The translations under genes and the position numbers were made by a program. DNA of 8,569 nucleotides, taken from NCBI GenBank assembly GCA_903898725.1, contig CAIUGQ010000601.1, positions 1 to 8,569 of the forward strand, given 5' to 3'. Shown piece after piece: positions 5,961 to 8,569 of the stretch (its first letter is position 1; each line of letters opens with the position of its first letter). The notes under the pieces were generated by a model. That model was given only the letters and a program-made list of their open reading frames with translations, was not told the origin of the DNA and did no database searches. The DNA is from an uncultured Burkholderiales bacterium. Lineage in GTDB: Bacteria; Pseudomonadota; Gammaproteobacteria; Burkholderiales; Burkholderiaceae_E.

Positions 5961-6740
5961 CTCCGCGCGCGACAGCAGCCGGATGTCGCCGTACCAGCCG
6001 CGCGCCGACAGCCGGGTGTTGTCGGTGTCGCTCATCACGCCGACCGCGACCAGCCGGCCCGGCTTGCGGCCGAACGCGCGCTCGTAGTCGGCGACGATGT
6101 CGCGGCGGTAGCTGCGCCACTGCCCGACGCCCTCGCCCCCCGACTCGACGACGATCTTCTGCACGCGGGAGGTGAAGGCGCTCGGCGTGACCGTCTCGGC
6201 CTCGACGCGGTTGCACCAGACGTACATCACCGTCGCGTAGGGCATGTCCTGGCCGCCGAGCAGCTTCACCCGCTCGAAGAACATCTGCTCCTTGAGCGGC
6301 AGCGTGCTCACGTCGCCCTCGAAGGCGAGCACCACGCGCACCGGCGAGTCGTCGCCGTGCCGGTCCCGCATGTCGGCGGTCTCCAGCACGCGGTCGACGC
6401 GCCAGCGCCATTCGAGGATCGGACGCTCGCCGGGATCGACGTCGACCTGATGCTGCAGGCCGGAGATGGACTGCTCGGAGACCGCCTCGACGACCCTCAC
6501 GCCATCGACCGACACGCTGCGGAACTGCGTCGGCTTCTTGGTCGGATGGAAGATCCAGGTGGCCCAGGGCCCCTTCGGGTCGAGCCGCTCGATGCCCGAG
6601 AACGGTGCGAGCACGCCGCTGGCACCGGTGGCGGGTGAGGCCGACGCGGACTCGGTGGCGCCCGGACGGGCCCCGCTCGGGGCAGCGCACCCGGCGAGTG
6701 CTGCGGCGACAGTCAGGACGGCGAGCACAGCGGATTTCAT
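5958..6740 (-). CDS. DUF3047 family lipoprotein, function unknown
   Basis: This 260-residue protein starts with a lipoprotein signal peptide: MKS, a hydrophobic stretch, and a lipobox LAGC ending at C18. Residue 19 is Ala rather than Asp, which in proteobacteria favours transfer to the outer membrane. A low-complexity Ala/Ser/Gly/Pro linker spans about 19-43. The rest looks like one DUF3047 domain, with WRWRV (111-115), YVWC (173-176), GVMSDTDNT (234-242) and a closing WYGDIRL (249-255). The domain's biochemical role is not known to me and I do not assign one. The start at 6740 is chosen over an upstream ATG at 6818 because it begins exactly at a signal peptide and has GGGAGA five bases upstream on the minus strand. 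It is convergent with dadA and stands alone, with nothing tying it to the neighbouring pathways. Confidence 0.8.
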   Translation of the reverse strand: MKSAVLAVLTVAAALAGCAAPSGARPGATESASASPATGASGVLAPFSGIERLDPKGPWATWIFHPTKKPTQFRSVSVDGVRVVEAVSEQSISGLQHQVDVDPGERPILEWRWRVDRVLETADMRDRHGDDSPVRVVLAFEGDVSTLPLKEQMFFERVKLLGGQDMPYATVMYVWCNRVEAETVTPSAFTSRVQKIVVESGGEGVGQWRSYRRDIVADYERAFGRKPGRLVAVGVMSDTDNTRLSARGWYGDIRLLSRAE

Positions 6741-6829
6741 CGAGATCTCCCGGCAGCACCACGGCCGAGGTGCGCGGGCGATGCTATCAGCGGGCGGCCG
6801 CCGGCGCAGGATTTTCAACCGTTCGTCGG

Positions 6830-6862
6830 CACTGCGTCACGGTCTACGGGTTTACCGCAGTG
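6830..6862. promoter_or_regulatory. Spaced 7-bp dyad, possible operator
   Basis: CACTGCG (6830-6836) and CGCAGTG (6856-6862) are perfect reverse complements 19 bp apart, with inner GGT (6841-6843) and ACC (6854-6856) also symmetric though offset. The arm centres are 26 bp apart. It sits in the AT-richer part of a divergent gap, where a dimeric regulator could bind. No regulator is identified. Confidence 0.25.
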
Positions 6863-6895
6863 TTGTTCGGAGGATCTCCCGGCCAAACGCCCGTT

Positions 6896-6915
6896 CGTCG
6901 CCCGCCGGGACGACG
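6896..6915. repeat. 8-bp hairpin in the leader of the chemoreceptor gene
   Basis: CGTCGCCC (6896-6903) pairs with GGG (6907-6909) and CGACG (6911-6915), with a GCC loop and one bulged A. If the transcript starts upstream it would lie in a long 5' untranslated region. No T-run follows. Confidence 0.3.
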
Positions 6916-6987
6916 GACGGCAGCCCCGCGGATCGCCGATTTCCGACCCCTCTTAGCGCGATTCCTGTCAGGGATCGCCTACATCGT

Positions 6988-7001
6988 GTCCTCCGCAGGA
7001 C
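6988..7001. repeat. 5-bp hairpin GTCCT/AGGAC upstream of the chemoreceptor gene
   Basis: GTCCT (6988-6992) and AGGAC (6997-7001) flank a CCGC loop. Short, noted only because it is in a gene-free stretch with other inverted repeats. Confidence 0.2.
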
Positions 7002-7155
7002 GACACCGGCATCCCGCTGCGGCATCTGTTCGACGCGCCGTTCGTCCGGGACGGGCGGTCGATCGAGATACGGCTGAGTCGTGCCGGTTCTCGAACGTCC
7101 ATGTCGGGAGCAGGGGCAGAGACTTCGGCCGTCACGTCGAACGCGGGCCTCAGGG

Positions 7156-8340
7156 ATGCACAAAAAGAAGCAGGATCGATGGGCCGCGGCGGCTGCGGCG
7201 GTGCCGCTCGGCCTGCTGCTGGTGGCGCTCGGCGCCCAGGGCGCCGTGCTGCTCGCCGGGCAGCGCGACCCCCTTGTCGGGCTGTCGGTCGCGGCCACGG
7301 CCACGGCCCTGGTGTGGCTCGCGGCCGCCGCGGTGCTGCGGGCCCGCGGGGCCGGGCGCGCGCCTCGGGCGGAGGTCGCCGAGACCGCCGGACCCGCCGC
7401 GACCTTCGATGCCGTCGCACCGCGGCTCGGCGAGGCCTTCGCCATCTGGCAGCGGCACCTGCAGACCGCACAGGCGCAGACGCGCGACGCGACCGACCAG
7501 CTGCTGGGCGGCTTCGTGTCGATCCTGCACCAGCTCGATCGGATCATCGAGACCGGCGCCGACGCCGCCGCCGCGGGCGGCCCCGACGCGCGGGCCCGCG
7601 TGCTGATCGACGCCGAGGAGGACCTCAAGGCGCTGCTCGCCTCGCTCGACGAGGTGCTGCATTCGAAGGACCGGGTGCTCGGCACGATCCGAGAGCTCGA
7701 TGGCGCCTCGAAGGGCCTGCTCGGCCTGGCCGGCATGGTCGGGACGGTCGCACGACAGACCAACCTGCTGGCGATCAACGCGGCGATCGAGGCGGCACGC
7801 GCAGGCCCTGCGGGCGCGGGCTTCGCGGTGGTAGCGGGCGAGGTGCGACGGCTGTCGGCCGAATCCGGGAACATGGGCAAGCAGATCGGCGAGCAGGTGC
7901 GTCACTGCGGCGAACAGGTCGACCGCACGCTGCACGACGCGAGCGCGCAGGCCGAGCACGACCGCGTGGCGCTCGACGAGAACGAGCAGCGCGTGCGCAC
8001 CGTGATCGGCCGCGTCGAGGGCGCCGTCGAGTCGCTGAACCGGCGTGCCGGGGACACCCGCGAGCTGTCGCAGGCGATCCGCACCGAGGTCGAGTCGATG
8101 ATGGTCGCGTTCCAGTTCCAGGACCGCGTCAGCCAGATCATCGACCAGGTCCTGCAGGCCGTCGAAGGCGTCTCCGCGCATGTCGAGCAGGCCGCCCGCA
8201 CGCAGCGGCTGCCGAGCGACGCCGACTGGCAGCGCACGCTGACCAGCGGCTACTCCACCGAAGAGCAGCAGACCAACCACTCGAAGGACGCGACCGGTGC
8301 GAAGGCGCCGGTGGCGGCCTCCGAGGTCACCTTCTTCTGA
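7156..8340 (+). CDS. Methyl-accepting chemotaxis protein without periplasmic sensor domain
   Basis: This 394-residue chemoreceptor should sit in the inner membrane and control a CheA kinase. A positive start (MHKKKQDR) is followed by two hydrophobic segments at about 11-34 and 40-62, joined by only a few residues (GQRDP), so there is no periplasmic ligand domain. I see no HAMP domain. A helical, coiled-coil-like region (about 84-190) leads into the signalling hairpin tip at about 192-235, with VARQTNLLAINAAIEAARAG and GFAVVAGEVRRLS, which is highly conserved. A later helix reads VAFQFQDRVSQIIDQVLQ (317-334). A polar linker ends in EVTFF, a possible tail for adaptation enzymes. ATG 7156 was chosen because the Lys-rich start precedes the first membrane helix; an upstream GTG (7081) adds 25 Arg-rich residues. 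The Shine-Dalgarno signal is weak. It lies 19 bp before the CheY gene, in a likely chemotaxis operon. Confidence 0.85.
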   Translation: MHKKKQDRWAAAAAAVPLGLLLVALGAQGAVLLAGQRDPLVGLSVAATATALVWLAAAAVLRARGAGRAPRAEVAETAGPAATFDAVAPRLGEAFAIWQRHLQTAQAQTRDATDQLLGGFVSILHQLDRIIETGADAAAAGGPDARARVLIDAEEDLKALLASLDEVLHSKDRVLGTIRELDGASKGLLGLAGMVGTVARQTNLLAINAAIEAARAGPAGAGFAVVAGEVRRLSAESGNMGKQIGEQVRHCGEQVDRTLHDASAQAEHDRVALDENEQRVRTVIGRVEGAVESLNRRAGDTRELSQAIRTEVESMMVAFQFQDRVSQIIDQVLQAVEGVSAHVEQAARTQRLPSDADWQRTLTSGYSTEEQQTNHSKDATGAKAPVAASEVTFF

Positions 8341-8359
8341 CCCTCCCGAACGGCCGCCC

Positions 8360-8569
8360 ATGAAAAAGACCGTATTGATCGTCGACGACTCGTCCTCGCT
8401 GCGACAGGTCGTCAGCCTCGCGCTCGGCCGCGCCGGCTACGAGGTGCTCGAAGGCTGCGACGGGCAGGACGCCCTGACCAAGCTCGACGGGCGCAAGGTG
8501 CACCTGATCGTCAGCGACGTGAACATGCCGCGCATGGACGGGCTGACCTTCCTGAAGGCGGTCAAGGCG
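8360..8569 (+). CDS. cheY: CheY-type response regulator, first 70 residues (partial)
   Basis: The frame opens with MKKTVLIVDDSSSLRQVV and runs off the window end. It shows the receiver-domain signature: the acidic pair D9-D10 that binds magnesium, the phosphoacceptor D53 in LIVSDVNMP, and MDGLTFLK after it. It should accept phosphate from CheA and signal to the flagellar motor or another output. The start follows the chemoreceptor stop by 19 bp with no recognisable Shine-Dalgarno site, so translation is probably coupled to the receptor gene. Whether a further output domain follows D53 cannot be seen; a single-domain CheY is most likely given the opening MKKT-LIVDDS and the gene context. Genes for CheA, CheW and others probably follow downstream, which is inference. 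Confidence 0.85.
   Translation, partial: MKKTVLIVDDSSSLRQVVSLALGRAGYEVLEGCDGQDALTKLDGRKVHLIVSDVNMPRMDGLTFLKAVKA

Larger units (their letters stand above)
6741..7155. other. 415-bp stretch without a supported gene
   Basis: It lies between the divergent starts of the DUF3047 lipoprotein and the chemoreceptor gene. No reading frame here has a convincing start, ribosome site and protein-like composition together. The first part (about 6810-6870) is relatively AT-rich and probably carries promoters. It holds a dyad at 6830-6862 and hairpins at 6896-6915 and 6988-7001. I saw no clear sigma-28 or sigma-54 promoter; a GCCGATTT at about 6936 resembles a flagellar -10 but has no matching -35. Confidence 0.5.

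Noticed and set aside
6741..6818. Upstream ATG start (6818) for the DUF3047 gene
   Set aside because: It would bury the lipoprotein signal peptide 26 residues inside the protein; the later start has its own ribosome site.
6930..6945. GCCGATTT as a flagellar (sigma-28) -10 element
   Set aside because: No TAAA-like -35 element lies about 15 bases upstream, so the match is probably chance.
6957..7155. Open plus-strand frame reading D-D-T-G-I-P-L-R-H-L-F-D-A-P-F and then RDGRSIEIRLSR, upstream of the chemoreceptor
   Set aside because: It looks slightly protein-like, but it has no start codon before 7101, no ribosome site, and continues as a shadow frame through the receptor gene. I could not tie it to any family, so I do not call it a gene remnant.
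7081..7155. N-terminal extension of the chemoreceptor from GTG 7081
   Set aside because: The extra residues are Arg-rich and unlike receptor N termini; ATG 7156 gives the normal short positive start before the first membrane helix.
1..8569. Mobile element, integrase, CRISPR array, prophage or toxin-antitoxin genes
   Set aside because: No transposase or integrase motifs, no regularly spaced repeats and no visible shift in composition were seen; the region reads as ordinary chromosomal metabolic and chemotaxis genes.

Overview
The window is very GC-rich and uses GC-ending codons throughout, with short gene spacing. Its gene content (a bad/ali alicyclic-acid operon, a divergent lrp/dadA pair, a DUF3047 lipoprotein and a chemotaxis operon) suggests a proteobacterium, most likely a betaproteobacterium of the Burkholderiales. 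That placement is an inference from gene content and composition; no rRNA or other marker gene is present.

Region 1 (1-3976, + strand) is most of a cyclohexanecarboxylate degradation operon: the 3' end of badI, then aliB, aliA and badK. AliA activates cyclohexanecarboxylate to its CoA thioester, AliB oxidises it to cyclohex-1-ene-1-carboxyl-CoA, and BadK hydrates that to 2-hydroxycyclohexanecarboxyl-CoA. BadH, not in the window and probably upstream, would make the 2-keto compound, and BadI opens the ring hydrolytically to pimelyl-CoA for beta-oxidation. Each spacer in this operon holds a GC-rich inverted repeat at or just after the stop codon, and in aliB the TAG stop is itself the predicted loop.

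Region 2 (3977-5933) is an Lrp-type regulator gene (- strand, convergent with badK) transcribed divergently from dadA (D-amino acid dehydrogenase, + strand) across a 117-bp shared control region. This is the usual layout for Lrp-family control of D-alanine catabolism.

Region 3 (5934-7155) holds a DUF3047 lipoprotein gene (- strand, convergent with dadA), then about 415 bp with no gene I can support but with several inverted repeats, probably a divergent promoter and leader region.

Region 4 (7156-8569, + strand) starts a chemotaxis operon: a membrane-anchored chemoreceptor with no periplasmic sensor domain and no recognisable HAMP, then the first 70 residues of a CheY-type response regulator cut by the window end.

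I found no mobile element, CRISPR array, tRNA or rRNA, and no clear sign of a wholly new system. The points most worth a second look are an aspartate at the usual catalytic-glutamate position of AliB, the hairpins placed on stop codons, the sensorless receptor, and the structured 415-bp gap.
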